DNA of 64,000 nucleotides, from positions 822,501 through 886,500 of the forward strand of contig NC_090171.1 in assembly GCF_017916325.1 (NCBI RefSeq), read 5' to 3'. The notes beneath the pieces were generated by a model. The model saw only the letters and a program-made list of their open reading frames with translations, had not been told where the DNA came from and searched no databases. Positions 19,275-30,285 of this stretch are shown in pieces. Each line of letters begins with the position of its first letter. Position 1 is the stretch's first letter. The translations under genes were made by a program, and so were the position numbers. The DNA is from Leishmania martiniquensis. Lineage: Eukaryota > Euglenozoa > Kinetoplastea > Trypanosomatida > Trypanosomatidae.

Positions 19275-22082
19275 ATGCCGCGCTTCTTTCTCTTTGGCAA
19301 GAGGAAGGATAAGAAGAAGACCGGCGAGGAGGGCAGAGACGAGGGTGATGGGGTGGTGCCCGCCTCGCCAACGGAAGGGGCGCACTCGACCGACTCGAAG
19401 GGGCCGAAGATAACTCACAGAGAGGGGTCGGCGATGTCTCGCTGTAAGGAGGGGGAGGAAAGGTCTTCAGATGTGAGCGATTCACCTGCCAGCGCCTCTG
19501 GCCCAGCCACCGCCGCTTCATCGTCGCCGCCGCCCATGGGCGCGTCCAACTCCTCTTTGGGAAGCGACTCAAAATCGCAACTGCCGCCGCAGTCTCATTC
19601 TCCAACCGATTCCTCTTCTCTGCGGCTGAGCGCCGCCCCTCTCAAGCTCCAATGCTCGACGCTCGACGACGCCTCTGTCTCAACCCCGCGCGGCATCGAC
19701 CTGTTTCCGCGCGAGATGTCGGATGTGACAATCCCACAGCTGACAGAGGTGTTTCAGGTATTTAGGAGCTTTCTCGACCACTGCGCGAGCACGGTGGTGA
19801 AGCAGGATTCTGTGGCACTGCTGCGCCAGATCCTTCCGGAGATCGCGGCCGTCGACACCGATGTGACGGCTGAGACGATTACGATGAAGAACTTCCACCC
19901 AACTTTTACCATCCAGCCTATGCTGAACCACCTGCTGGTGCAGCCGGCGCCCCTGCGCGCCCGCCTCTGCCTGGCGATCTACCGCTTTTGCGGTGCTCTG
20001 AGCGAAGAGCTGGAGGATGACCTGCTCTCTCACGCGGGACTCTTTGGCGGCCTGCAGTCCATGAATCCAAACCTTCGCGCCAACGCCGGCAGCGACTGTG
20101 GCAGCTGTGAAGATGCACGCCAGTCCTCCCCCTGTGGTAATAGCTTCGCGGCAAATGGGCTTGGGAAAGTAGAGCGTTGTCCTGACATCGATCTCGCGAA
20201 GATCTATGACCGCCTCCTGCACCAGGACGACTACTTGCCAAGCGCCGAAGAGCTCAACGAGATCTTTCTGCGGGTGCAAGGGTTGCTGCGAGCCGAGCAA
20301 AACGTGCTGATGGTGATGATGCCGGCCATCGTTGTCGGAGACCTTCATGGGCAGATACGCGATTTGCTAGAAAACGTACTGACGCTGGGGGGCCCACTGG
20401 TGTCGAGGGAGGCGCTGGCGCTGGCGTCCTCTGCGCACCCTGCAGCCAAGTCAAAGGCGCCTGCCTCCCCGAAGCGTGGGAGTGGTGGTGTGACATTTCC
20501 CACCCCCAAGAAGGGCAAGGCGGCAGGCGCAGGAAAGACCCTCAGTGGAAAGCCAAAAGATGATGATCGCGAGCCCATGCAGTCACATAGCTACCTGTTC
20601 CTGGGCGATTATGTGGACCGTGGGCCGAACAGCCTGCGTGTGATTGCGGTGCTCTTCGCCGCCAAGCTGCTATCACCGAACACCGTCTTCTTGTTGCGCG
20701 GTAACCATGAATGCTCAAACACAAATCGCTTCTACGGCTTCCTCGACGAGTGCCACCGTCGCTACCCCATTGTGAACAATAAGGTCACCACTCTCCACAT
20801 GTGCACCCCGTTGGCGTCCTCTCCAGACTCCGGCAGTGCGGCAGCCGGGGAAAGCAGCGGCGGAAGCAGCACCCCAGGTGCCGGCTCTACCCACAAAGGC
20901 GGCAACGGCGCCTCAAGCGCCGCCGATGCAAACAGCAGCGCAGAGCCAACGGCGGGTGAGCTGGGCGAGCGTACCGGCGGAAGTGGCAATTCGAGTCCGA
21001 ATAGCCTGAGTTGGGACATGAAAGATCACCCTCTGTGGCTTGTTGCGAATGACACGCTTCGTTTACTTCCCATCTGCGCCGCGCTCTACGAAGAAGTTGA
21101 GGCGGACGACGGGGCGGCGTCGCCGCCCGCCGCTGCGGCGGCCGCGCCTGGCGTCAATGAGGGGTCGCCTGCGGCTCATGCTGCCGAGAGCCCTGAAGTG
21201 CCATCGAGCGCGAAAAAGCTCGTGCCAAGGAAGCCGGCGAATAGAAGTAGCCGCCGCAACAGTGAGGCCTCGAGTCTCGGGGAGCCCTATAGGTCGCCAA
21301 AGCTCACAGCGAGTAGGTCGAATACGTTCATAATCGCCAGTTCACGCACCGCTAGCAGCACGACACCTGCTGCTTCCAGAGAATCGTCCCCGCAGTCCCC
21401 GCCAAGTACCAGGGCGTCCTTCTCAGTATCGAAAAAGACGCGGCAGGTTGTGCGCGTCTGCGCCATGCACGGTGGTCTGTCTCCCTTCATTGATGACAGC
21501 TTCGACGGCATCATTGCTATTAACCGGTTTCGTGACATCGAGCGCGGCGCACTGGCCGACCTCACGTGGTCAGATCCCTCCTCTGACGCCGCCGTCGCCC
21601 GCGGCGCGCCGGCGGCTTCGAAGGCCAGCAATCCATGCGGCGAAGTAATCTCCTCGGATGCGAAGTCGCCGACCGTCGATTCGGCAGAAACCTCCACCCC
21701 GAACTGGATCCAAGTCCCTTTAAAGAAGTTTCAATCGGCCTGTGTCTTCAACGGAACCCCACGTGGCTTCAGCGGCAACCCGCGTGGCACAGGACACATC
21801 TTCGGCGAGGATACCACGATAAACTTCATCAACACAAATCAGCTCTACTTCATTGTGCGTGCGCACCAATGCGTCCAGGAAGGATTTCAGTGGAATCACC
21901 AGGATCGTCTGCTCACGGTGTTCTCGGCCCCCAACTACTGCGGTATGCGCAATAAAGGCGCTGTTCTGCTATTAGACAAGCATGGCGCTCCTACACTAAA
22001 ACAGTACGAGTACAAGGGAGGCGAGGAGAACAATTCTGTGACTGCTGCCAGCGCGCCACAGCCACCAAAACTTTTCTCGTAG
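19275..22082 (+). CDS. PPP-family Ser/Thr protein phosphatase with large insertions
   Basis: A 935-aa protein with a complete set of PPP metal-binding and catalytic motifs: GDLHGQ near residue 356, GDYVDRG near 443, LLRGNHE near 475, MHGGLSP near 731, [11 protein letters not shown] near 861 and SAPNYCG near 885. The catalytic core is therefore predicted active. It is stretched by long Ser/Gly/Ala/Pro-rich insertions: about 85 residues between GDLHGQ and GDYVDRG where ordinary PPP enzymes have about 26, and about 220 residues between the helix after GNHE and MHGGLSP. A further insertion precedes RAHQ. The first 140 residues are basic then Ser-rich and contain no domain I know. The ATG at 19275 follows a pyrimidine-rich flank. 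The family is kinetoplastid-expanded; I cannot assign PP1, PP2A or PP2B from sequence by eye. Substrates are unknown. Confidence 0.93.
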   Translation: MPRFFLFGKRKDKKKTGEEGRDEGDGVVPASPTEGAHSTDSKGPKITHREGSAMSRCKEGEERSSDVSDSPASASGPATAASSSPPPMGASNSSLGSDSKSQLPPQSHSPTDSSSLRLSAAPLKLQCSTLDDASVSTPRGIDLFPREMSDVTIPQLTEVFQVFRSFLDHCASTVVKQDSVALLRQILPEIAAVDTDVTAETITMKNFHPTFTIQPMLNHLLVQPAPLRARLCLAIYRFCGALSEELEDDLLSHAGLFGGLQSMNPNLRANAGSDCGSCEDARQSSPCGNSFAANGLGKVERCPDIDLAKIYDRLLHQDDYLPSAEELNEIFLRVQGLLRAEQNVLMVMMPAIVVGDLHGQIRDLLENVLTLGGPLVSREALALASSAHPAAKSKAPASPKRGSGGVTFPTPKKGKAAGAGKTLSGKPKDDDREPMQSHSYLFLGDYVDRGPNSLRVIAVLFAAKLLSPNTVFLLRGNHECSNTNRFYGFLDECHRRYPIVNNKVTTLHMCTPLASSPDSGSAAAGESSGGSSTPGAGSTHKGGNGASSAADANSSAEPTAGELGERTGGSGNSSPNSLSWDMKDHPLWLVANDTLRLLPICAALYEEVEADDGAASPPAAAAAAPGVNEGSPAAHAAESPEVPSSAKKLVPRKPANRSSRRNSEASSLGEPYRSPKLTASRSNTFIIASSRTASSTTPAASRESSPQSPPSTRASFSVSKKTRQVVRVCAMHGGLSPFIDDSFDGIIAINRFRDIERGALADLTWSDPSSDAAVARGAPAASKASNPCGEVISSDAKSPTVDSAETSTPNWIQVPLKKFQSACVFNGTPRGFSGNPRGTGHIFGEDTTINFINTNQLYFIVRAHQCVQEGFQWNHQDRLLTVFSAPNYCGMRNKGAVLLLDKHGAPTLKQYEYKGGEENNSVTAASAPQPPKLFS

Positions 22083-23194
22083 GCGCTGGCCATGCATGCA
22101 CTTACTGGGGTGGCTGCGTGGAGAAGCAGTGGCGTCGCGCATTTTTTCCGCTTTCTTCGTTCGTGTATCTTATGGCGAATGCCAGTGGACGAGCGTGGCC
22201 CCTTTTCACCCGCCTCTCTGCTGTCTCTTGCCGGAATGAGCGTGTGTGTGTCGTGCAGGACTGTTCACAAGCGGTGTGTGTGTGTGTGTGGTGTGCGGGG
22301 GAGGGGGGAGGGGGTACGGCTACTGCTTTTGCCTCGTGCTTTCTCTCCCTCTGGCCGCTGTCGCGATGCCTTTTTGTGTCTACATCATGTGTACGTTTTC
22401 TTTTTAATGGTCATTTTTGGTTCTCCTCGTCACTGCTCCGCCGCGCCCTTTTTTTCATCCGTTCCGGCCGCTTTTTTTTTTCCATCCGTTCTGTCCTTTT
22501 TTTCTGGGTGCGGACGCTTTTTTTGCCCGTGTCACTGTCTCCGTCCCTTTCTTCCCTCCGTCGCCTCGAGAAGGAAACGCTGGCTAGGAGAGCGCACTTG
22601 GGTGAGGGTGTTGCTCCGTTGCGTGGCGCAGCGTATTTTCTGTCAATGTGACTGTGGCCTCATTTTTTTGTTCCCCTTCTGTGCCCTCTTCGGTCGATAT
22701 ATGTGTGCGTCTGTGGCATCTGATAGCGTTGACTGCTTCACGCATATGGACACATCAGGTTGAGCCTGCCGCACAATCATACGCATAGACAAGCACACAC
22801 ACACACACGAAGACGCGGGTATGTGCACGAATAGGGCTCCCGTGCGTCCGCAGGCAGAGGCCTCTTTCTCGCTTTCATGGTAGTGCGGCAATGGGGTGCG
22901 TGTGTGTACGTGCGCCTGCCGCGTGCTGCTCTCTTCACTGCTTTCCTCATCTTCTTTCCTCCTGCGCCGTATCCCTTCTTGGCGTACTCCTCTGCTGGAA
23001 CAACCCCGCACGCCCTCCCTCCCCCCTCCCCCTGCACACATGCATAACCATGACTACCCAAGACGGCGTGCTTTAACGCTGGCCTGGTCCTTAAGTTTCC
23101 CTCTGGGTGTGCACCTCCTCCCTCCTCTGCATCCTGACAAAGATCGAAGCGGTGGGCACGTCTCAGCTTCCTTGAGGGGTTTACGGCACAGCGA
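22083..23194. other. Intergenic spacer
   Basis: Pyrimidine-rich DNA with TG and CA runs (about 22273-22290 and 22794-22808) and long T stretches. No gene seen. The T/C tract at about 22925-22980 is a likely part of the processing signals between the two neighbouring genes. Confidence 0.6.
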
Positions 23195-24706
23195 ATGCCC
23201 TGGGCGCACGCGGCCGCCTCGCTCGCGCCGGCGTCGCCGTCGTCTCAGCGGCCATGCACACAACCTCCGCAGCGGGTGGAACGTAGGCCGCACGACACAA
23301 TAGTACACCACTCCCCTTACGGTCCGTCACGGAATATCATCTACGGATGGGGAAATCTTTTCCAGCCTCCAATGACCGCCATCATTCCTGACCACCCGGG
23401 CATTCACATTGGAATCAGTTCCCTGAATGGTGTGCCGAGTGTCGCCAAATCAGACAGGTCGATGCGCAGCCTTCTGAAGCACTACCGTAAAAAGTTCAAC
23501 TGCTTGGAGCACTGCTACCCGTACCATAAGGTGGGAGATATGGAGACCTGGAGGGCGTGGGCGGATATGGTGAAGGACAGCAACGTTACCGACTTCATGT
23601 GCACCTCTGCACTCGAAGCCGCGCCGGCGCCTCAGCTGCACACAGTCGCAGGCGCTGTTACTGCCAGCGTTTCCGCCGCGGAAGCAGCATCGCCGCCCCC
23701 TTTCAGGGTGAATGCGACTCGCTTTGTGTACACCATCAAAGCAAACAGTCTCCTCACTCACGTCAAGCGGCTGCAGACGGACGACGCAGAGGTGCTGGCT
23801 CACGTGCAGCTTTTTTTTAAAGAGCGGTGTCCCGTGCTAGAGCCCTTCTTGGGTCCCGTGCTGGTGCAGCTGCCGCCGTCGTTTGAATACTCCGCTGCCA
23901 ATATACAGCGGCTGACGAGTTTCTATGAGTTGCTTACCCGAGAGGAGGTGCTGGTGCACGAGATAACGCTGCCGTCGCTCAAGGCCGCGTTTTCCTCCAG
24001 CGCTTCCTCCATCACACCACCATCTTTGAGTCCGCCGAGAAGGCAGCGGCGCCTCCGCATCGCGGTCGAGTTCCGAAATCGCTCGTGGTACCGCGAAGAG
24101 ACCTTCGCTCTCCTGCGCACCTTCCGCTGGGCACTTGTGGTAGCGCACCACCATGATGACCCGACATACGTGCAGGTGGTTGACACCGGTGCAGGATTCC
24201 TTTACGTCCGCCTGCACGGGCCCCTGGGGCGCAACACGGGCGACTATGGTCCTGTAGTGATGCGACAGTGGGCAGAGGAGATGGTGCAGTACCTCTATCC
24301 AGCAAGGAGCCTTGCTGACAGCGGCGCCGCGATCGCCACACCAAACGAAACGGCGCGTGAAGTGTTTTTTTTCTTGAACAACAGCGAATCCCATGTGGGC
24401 GGCACGGCAAGCTCGGTTGTGGACGCGACGTGTCTTGCGGAGCAGATGCGCTGCCTGCTCCCGTGCGTATCCTCGCGAGAACCCCTTGCCACAACGGCGA
24501 CCGCAACGCCGCCTCCCTCTGCATGCGGTACATCTCTACCGGTCATGGAGCATGAAGAGACCGGCCCGACGGCGTTTGCCAAAAGCGACCGTCGCGCTTC
24601 TTTTGCTCCGGACTTTCCGAGCGAGGCCAATACACCACCGGTGAAGCGGCGACGCCTGACACCGCAATGCAGCGGCTCGTGTAAAGACGAGGTTGTGATA
24701 GATTAG
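23195..24706 (+). CDS. DUF72 (YecE-like) family protein
   Basis: A 503-aa protein with the DUF72 TIM-barrel pattern, a family common in bacteria and of unknown biochemical function. Visible blocks are IHIGISSLNGVP near residue 70 (the family's opening IGxSGW-like strand, here altered), LLKHYRKKFNCLEHCYPYHK near 97, FVYTIKANSLLTHVKRL near 178, VLVQLPPSFEY near 223, RIAVEFRNRSWYREE near 286, FLYVRLHGPLGRNTGDYG near 336 and FFFLNNSESHVGG near 391 (the family's FNN motif). Compared with bacterial members there are insertions of low-complexity sequence after the second and fifth blocks, and a hydrophilic C-terminal tail ending with a basic VKRRRLTPQ cluster that might act as a nuclear signal. The first ATG is used; the residues before the domain are low-complexity, so a later start cannot be excluded. 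Confidence 0.85.
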   Translation: MPWAHAAASLAPASPSSQRPCTQPPQRVERRPHDTIVHHSPYGPSRNIIYGWGNLFQPPMTAIIPDHPGIHIGISSLNGVPSVAKSDRSMRSLLKHYRKKFNCLEHCYPYHKVGDMETWRAWADMVKDSNVTDFMCTSALEAAPAPQLHTVAGAVTASVSAAEAASPPPFRVNATRFVYTIKANSLLTHVKRLQTDDAEVLAHVQLFFKERCPVLEPFLGPVLVQLPPSFEYSAANIQRLTSFYELLTREEVLVHEITLPSLKAAFSSSASSITPPSLSPPRRQRRLRIAVEFRNRSWYREETFALLRTFRWALVVAHHHDDPTYVQVVDTGAGFLYVRLHGPLGRNTGDYGPVVMRQWAEEMVQYLYPARSLADSGAAIATPNETAREVFFFLNNSESHVGGTASSVVDATCLAEQMRCLLPCVSSREPLATTATATPPPSACGTSLPVMEHEETGPTAFAKSDRRASFAPDFPSEANTPPVKRRRLTPQCSGSCKDEVVID

Positions 24707-26120
24707 CAGTGCTGGGAGGAAAACAAACGAGCCTTGTCACTGCGGCGCTGTAGCGCCGGGAGGAGGGGATTGGGCGTAGCGCTTTCCCACCGGGTTCCCA
24801 CCGGGCGTCATTGCAGTTCGACTCTCGGTCCCTTCTTTTCTCTGCGGATCCTGATCGATCGCGTATGTGCGCGACTTTTTTTTCCCTGCTTCACGATGGC
24901 CTTGGCACACCTGCGCACGGCGACATCCACGCAAGCTCGCACCCGGTAGAGCACAGCAGAGGGTAAGGAGACACAGAAGCGCAGCGCTAGGGGCAGTTAG
25001 TGCGCACAGCACGCGATTTTGGCCGCGGTGTGGAGGGTGCGCAAGTTTGCGTGCTTTCGGTGGAGCGCTCGTTTTGGTGCTGATGCCTCAGGGAAGCGGG
25101 GTGCTTCCCTCCCTTCCTCGTGCTGATCCCATGCCCACTTGCACGATGTCCTCCCCTCCCTCGCCTCTTTCCCACTCCTCCTGACCGCCTTTACATCGTC
25201 TTATCTTTTTGCACGTTTACTTTTGCTTTCGCTTTGGATTTTTTCTAATGCCTGCGAACGTCTGTTTGATGCATGCGCCTGCGTCTCTGTGTGCGTGTGC
25301 TCGTGCATGTGCACACGCACCACGGGGCTGGCAAACCTCATCCTTGATTACTTGCACATGCGCAACCGCCTCAGGCAATTCACATACTGCATCGGAGGAA
25401 GGATCGCCCGATCGCAGCAGCCATCCTTCTGGTTCACAAGAGCACCGACCATTGGTAGTAGTCTGCACCTGCTGTCAGAAGGTACACACACACACACGCA
25501 GGCTCTGCAACTCTTCTCCTCAATCCCTCGCCTTGCACATCCGCCCTCAGCATCCTTTTTTACCCCCTTTTCGCGGATTGAAGACTTTGTGTGTGTGTGT
25601 GTGTGGGCCCCGCGTGGTGCGCATTTCCTCCACGGTCATCGTACCCACGTGTAAGGGCACGTGCGTACACAACAGCACGCACGCGGAAGGCGTAAAAGCC
25701 TTTACCGCTTTATGTGCACAGCAAGACATTCGTTGCTTCAGCACCGCCCCCCCTCCCTCCCTCCCTCCTTACCTCTTTGCTTTCCTCTTCCCTTCGCTCT
25801 CCTGGACGTGCGCTTACTTGCTTGTGTGTGCCTGTGCGTGCCCTTCCTGCATGCGCAGGCAGTGTGTGATCCACGCTCTTTTGCGTGGGAAATAGGCTTT
25901 CTTCCTCTGCGCCGCCGCTCCCAGCATTACGCGTGATTCGTATTGCTCTCTTGTCCATGCCCCGCCCTCCTGCTGGCACGCACCACTATACCAAGGCGCG
26001 CCCACTGGCTGCACTTTGCCATATTGCCTATTGGAAGCTGTCTTCCCCCCTTCCCCCCCCCCACACACACACATTGGAGACATTCCCTCTCCCCTGCGCC
26101 GCACTTTTCTCTTCTTGCGA
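24707..26120. other. Intergenic spacer
   Basis: No gene recognised. It carries TG/CA tracts (about 25486-25498 and 25586-25604), CCCT runs near 25748-25768 and a C-rich plus CA stretch at about 26045-26073 immediately upstream of the TPR gene. Open frames are compositional. Confidence 0.6.
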
Positions 26121-27116
26121 ATGGCCGCCAATCCGGGAAAGGAGCCGCCGTTGCCGCAAGAGTTGAAGGCGCAGCTCGACGCGCTCGCTGCCGTGACGTG
26201 GGACGATTTTGAGGGTGACGACGATGATGCTGCCGCGCGCCTCTCTCAGCACCTGCTCGATTGGAAGGCACTCGGCAACGCGTGCTACAGCAAAGGGTGC
26301 TTCTTGGCTGCGATCCGGTGCTATTCACAGATGCTGGCGCTTCCCGGTGGCGATACGGCACAGATCCGCAGTAATCGGAGTGCTGCTTACTTGCAGTCGC
26401 CCATGCTAGCAGGTCCTTCCCTGGCTCTCAAGGATGCCGAGAAGGCCGTGGAGCTGGAGCCGCAGTGGTTCAAGGCCCACCTCCGCGTTGGCGACGCGCA
26501 CCGGAAGCGCGGCTACTTGGCTGAGGCAGATGCTGCGTACCGTAAGGCGCTCGCCCTGCAGCCGGAGTGCGCCGCCGCGCAAGCCGGGCTCCGCGCTCTG
26601 CTTGCAGAGACCGAGGATTTGCCTGCAGCATCCTCCACATATCCGCGCAGCCGCCAGGAACACGTACGGCTCCAACGTGCATGGCAGTCACAGAGGACGG
26701 CTTCGCCAAAGACTACCGCCGACGCGGTAGCGGAGGCGCAAGCAGAGGGGGAGGAGCCCCAGATGCTGCAGGAGCAGCTGGTTCACAGATGGAAGGCGGA
26801 AATAAGCACGCGCGAGGACCGCACAGGTTGCCGACCGCGGCGGGCATCGCTCTCGCAAGCAGACAGGAAGCAAGGTGCAGCCATCAAGGAGGCTTTGCTA
26901 GCTCGCTTCCGCACTAAGCTCGAAGCCGACGAGGAGTTGAATGCGACCCTTCGCAAGCAGCACGAAGAGTTCATGCTGCGTGGTGATGGCATCGATTACC
27001 GCGATGCAGACACGCTTCGGAGTACCTACTCCCACGCCACGAACGCAATCGGGCTGGCCATCTCATCCGACTCCTACAAGGAGCACACAGGACGTGTGCA
27101 CCACCGCACATGGTAA
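26121..27116 (+). CDS. TPR protein with two-carboxylate clamp (putative HSP70/HSP90 co-chaperone)
   Basis: A 331-aa protein. Three TPR motifs occupy about residues 47-155: one beginning WKALGNACYSKG, one with SNRSAAYL, and one with WFKAHLRVGDAHRKRGY. The five clamp residues that bind the C-terminal EEVD of HSP70/HSP90 in Hop/STI1-type domains can be aligned: K49 and N53 (KxxxN), N85, and K118 and R122 (KxxxR). The spacings match the usual pattern apart from a few inserted residues in repeat two. The remainder is charged, with a probable helix around residues 250-300 (ALLARFRTKLEADEELNATL) and no second TPR domain or DP repeat, so it is not STI1 itself. The ATG at 26121 follows a CA/C-rich splice-like flank; upstream in-frame codons translate that repeat and are excluded. 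It probably acts as a cytosolic adaptor for chaperones. Confidence 0.87.
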   Translation: MAANPGKEPPLPQELKAQLDALAAVTWDDFEGDDDDAAARLSQHLLDWKALGNACYSKGCFLAAIRCYSQMLALPGGDTAQIRSNRSAAYLQSPMLAGPSLALKDAEKAVELEPQWFKAHLRVGDAHRKRGYLAEADAAYRKALALQPECAAAQAGLRALLAETEDLPAASSTYPRSRQEHVRLQRAWQSQRTASPKTTADAVAEAQAEGEEPQMLQEQLVHRWKAEISTREDRTGCRPRRASLSQADRKQGAAIKEALLARFRTKLEADEELNATLRKQHEEFMLRGDGIDYRDADTLRSTYSHATNAIGLAISSDSYKEHTGRVHHRTW

Positions 27117-29116
27117 TAAACTCGTCACATTCGACAAAGAGGCAAACGAGGAACGGTGTAAGAAAAGGGAGAGGGCGAGCGACCGGAAACGTGCCTGTGC
27201 ACCACCCACGGCACAGACACACACAGGCACATGATGAAAGACGACTCAGTGTGAGGGCTTTGCTCCTTCCCCTCTCCTCTCTTTTCTATGTGTAAATGTG
27301 CGGTGATGAGAGCAGTGCTTCTTACCTTTTGCTTTTTGTGCGTATGTGGTTCGTGTCCTTTCTTCTCCCCCCCTCCCACTCGCTCTAGTCTCCATCCCTT
27401 TTCTCGCTCGCTTTGTGAGCCGCCGGGCTCACTTTACGCTTTCCCCGGCCCGCTGAACTTCGCCGCCATCTCCGTGCCGACTGGAACTGCTTTTTTTTTT
27501 CTTCCCCTCTTGGCTCGTGTGTGTGTGTGTGTGTTTGCAGATGTTTCTGTGCGCTGATGGCGAAAGCCTATGTATACATATATATATATATATGCGCATT
27601 TTGGCAACCCTAGTGGTGACTCACGGGCACCGCGCCTTCTTTCACTCCGCGTGCACTTCATCCCCCGCTGTGTTGTGTATGTGTGCTTTCCTTCTCCAAC
27701 CCGACGCTTTTTGTTTTCTGCCCCGTCCCTTGGCACACCTGAGGTGCTCAGATGTACGGTAGCTGTTGCTGCTTCTGCCCGTTTCGTCTTGTAGTCCCTT
27801 TCCTCTCTGTCTGTCTCTTTCGGCGTCGGTGTCGGTGGAGAAAGCCGCTCGCCTTGAAACGGATAAATACAAATATGTGAATGCATGAATCTATTCATGT
27901 ACGGCGGCATCACTTGAGCGGCACCCAATAGGCGCACGAGAAGAAGAGGCGGAAAAGTCGTTGCCACGTGGGCGCGAACACAAATATATGCACACATGCG
28001 CATGCATATGCATATAGTCTTCTCTGCCCTCGTGCGGAAACGAAAAGTGGGGAAGGAAAGACACTCGCCTGCCATCACCGCTGCCTTTGATGCTCCCTCG
28101 ATTGGGCGCGAAGAAGTGCCTTTTCCCAAAAGCATGCCTGCTCCTTTTCACAGGTAGACCTCTCATACTTTCTCGTTGATTCCTGCAGGCGAAGTGACGG
28201 CGATGTGGCTTTTACGGGCGGCACCTATAGATGGTAGCGGTTGACCGTGAAGGCGCCTGAGAGCAAAATGACGAGACGCCTGCCTCTTCGGCCTCCTCCT
28301 ATGGCCCCCCTTCTGTTCGTTCCAAGCTGCGTATTAATTTGTGGGGGCGTTTCGTTCTTCCCTCGCCTCTCATGCAAATTCCTTCCCTTCACTGCCCACT
28401 TCTCTATCCCCCCCCCAGCGGTGCGCTCATATGGCTGCGCCACAGCCACAGCAGTGCCTCTATCTGCCGCGCTCACAAGCAGATTGCGCACCCGTCATAT
28501 GTGCAGAGTAACCGGGAAAGGGAAAAAAGCGAAATCTTTTTTTTCTGCTACCCTCCCCCCTCCCTTGCGCGTAAGTGACCGTACCGTTTTGTGCCTGCTT
28601 ATGGCATGAAGCAGAAGTAGGCGCAGCGAGCCCACCCTCTCCCTCGTTTCCCCCAACGCGACAGGTCATCCAGTCGTCTCCACCGCAGCGCTAACATCCT
28701 CAGGTATGTGTTCCCCTTCCCTTCGTAATGCCGGCTTCCGCTCTCTTTGCTCCACAGAAGATGGCGCAAGTGAAAGAAGGCTTGCGATGGGTGTGCCTCT
28801 GCTTAGATGCGTGCATGTGTGGAGGGCGGGGAGGATGGTGGCATATTCACTGGCATCAGGACCGTTCCTTCGCGTCTTCGGCTTTTCTTTTTTTGTTGTT
28901 CAGAGGGCTCTCTTGGCCGGCCGCAGCAATTTCGTTTCTCACGCTCGCTCTCTTCTGCTTGTGGCCTCCCCCCTCCCCTCCCATTCCTCCTCCTCCACAC
29001 ATACACGCATACACTTCTTTGTTACGCCAACTTCATCGACATCCAACATAACAATCGTCTCTCCACTTTCCTCGCGCACAGGCAACCGTCCACAGAAGCC
29101 CACATGCGCACATGTG
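27117..29116. other. Intergenic spacer
   Basis: No confident gene. It includes a TG tract (27520-27534), a TA tract (27578-27593), AT-rich stretches near 27860-27900, and repeated pyrimidine tracts. It probably holds the 3' UTR of the TPR gene. Confidence 0.55.
27578..27593. repeat. (TA)n microsatellite
   Basis: About eight TA units in the spacer downstream of the TPR gene. Confidence 0.85.
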
Positions 29117-29356
29117 ATGAGCCAGCCTGAGCTTATCACTACGCCGCCACGCGTTTTCACGTCACTCACCTCGCGCTTACCAAACGCAGAGCACACGCAT
29201 CAGCTGCAGGCCACTTTCAAAAGCAGCAGCTTAGAAGAAAAAAGTAAGCGACTGTACACCAGAGCGAAGCAGCGCCATTGCGGACCTGCTGAGCATCCGC
29301 TCCATTTAGTTTTTCCTCTCTCTGCCACTGTTGTTGGCAGGATTTCTGCATGCTGA
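29117..29356 (+). CDS. Possible small ORF (79 aa), unknown
   Basis: An ATG at 29117 opens a 79-codon frame that begins MSQPELITTPPRVF. It is preceded by a long C/T tract (about 28965-29000) and a candidate AG acceptor in the sequence gcgcacag just before 29090, an arrangement that mimics the 5' ends of the real genes. Third-position GC is only moderately high and falls toward the 3' end, and no domain is recognisable. It may be a genuine short gene, a remnant of one, or chance. Confidence 0.22.
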   Translation: MSQPELITTPPRVFTSLTSRLPNAEHTHQLQATFKSSSLEEKSKRLYTRAKQRHCGPAEHPLHLVFPLSATVVGRISAC

Positions 29357-29761
29357 CATGTATGCTGCGCTTTTGCCCTCGTCAGCGGAACGCTTTCAGC
29401 CTTCATTTTTTTTTTGCATCGCCTTTCTCATTAATTTCTGCTTTTTTCTTTTTCAACGGAACGCGCCTTCTTTTCGTTCATTGACTTTTCAGCTCTCGTC
29501 TGCGGCTCCTTTTTGGTGAGTCAAAGGGAAGGGGGCTGTGCGTATATCTTTTAGTCACGGACAACGTTTTTTTGTTGTTGCTGCTTTGTATGCGGTTAGG
29601 TGCTTGGGCCTTTCTCCGCGGGCGTTGGTACCTGCCTTTTCCTCCACCTTCAAACACACACGCACAAACCACAATATGACCCTCGATAACAGGGACCCCT
29701 CAGCGTTGCATCTTCATGGCCCAGGACCCACTCTGTAAGAAGCACAAGCAGTCCCCCCCCC

Positions 29762-30285
29762 CTAACCCTGCGAAATGCCAAGCCACCTCCGCTCTTGGCG
29801 GGGCCAGAGCGCCTACGACGTCGCGAGGAGATGCCAGAGCGGCTTCATCGCTACGGATGTCGGTGGCCAGGCCCTGGGCCGCGCTGCGTCGGAGCGACGT
29901 GCGACGGCCGGCGCGCCTGTACTATGCACATGCTGGGCGGAGTGGCAGCGCGACTCGGGCCCCTGCTGCACGGCCCGCACTGCGCACCGGTGTGGTGCGC
30001 CTGGACCACCGCGAGGGGCGCACCACGCGGCGACCGGCATGGCGGGACCGGCTGCAGGGCGACCTTGGGAAGCGTGCGAGCGTGCCGAGGTCGAGGCAGG
30101 GGCCGTACGCAGGCGACCGAGTCGGCGCCGCGCTGGAGCGCATGTCTGCTGCTGCGCCGCACGGCTCGATACGCCCCTGCGACGGGACCGGGGTGCTATC
30201 GTGCGGTGCCACACCCCGCTGTATGGCAGAGAGTGGCCGTGTTGGAAGGGACCTGTCGCGTCGGCACTGCGCAGCACTCCCCCCT
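29762..30285 (+). mobile_element. Candidate SIDER-like degenerate retroposon
   Basis: A sharply bounded GC-rich block of about 520 bp interrupts pyrimidine-rich spacer. Its left end (ctgcgaaatgccaagccacctccgc and following) resembles, from memory, the conserved 5' signature of the trypanosomatid ingi/L1Tc/SIDER retroposons. Length and position (a probable 3' UTR) suit SIDER elements, which are non-coding, about 0.5 kb, and can affect mRNA stability in Leishmania. No clear poly(A) tail is seen. Open frames on both strands are compositional. Confidence 0.45.
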
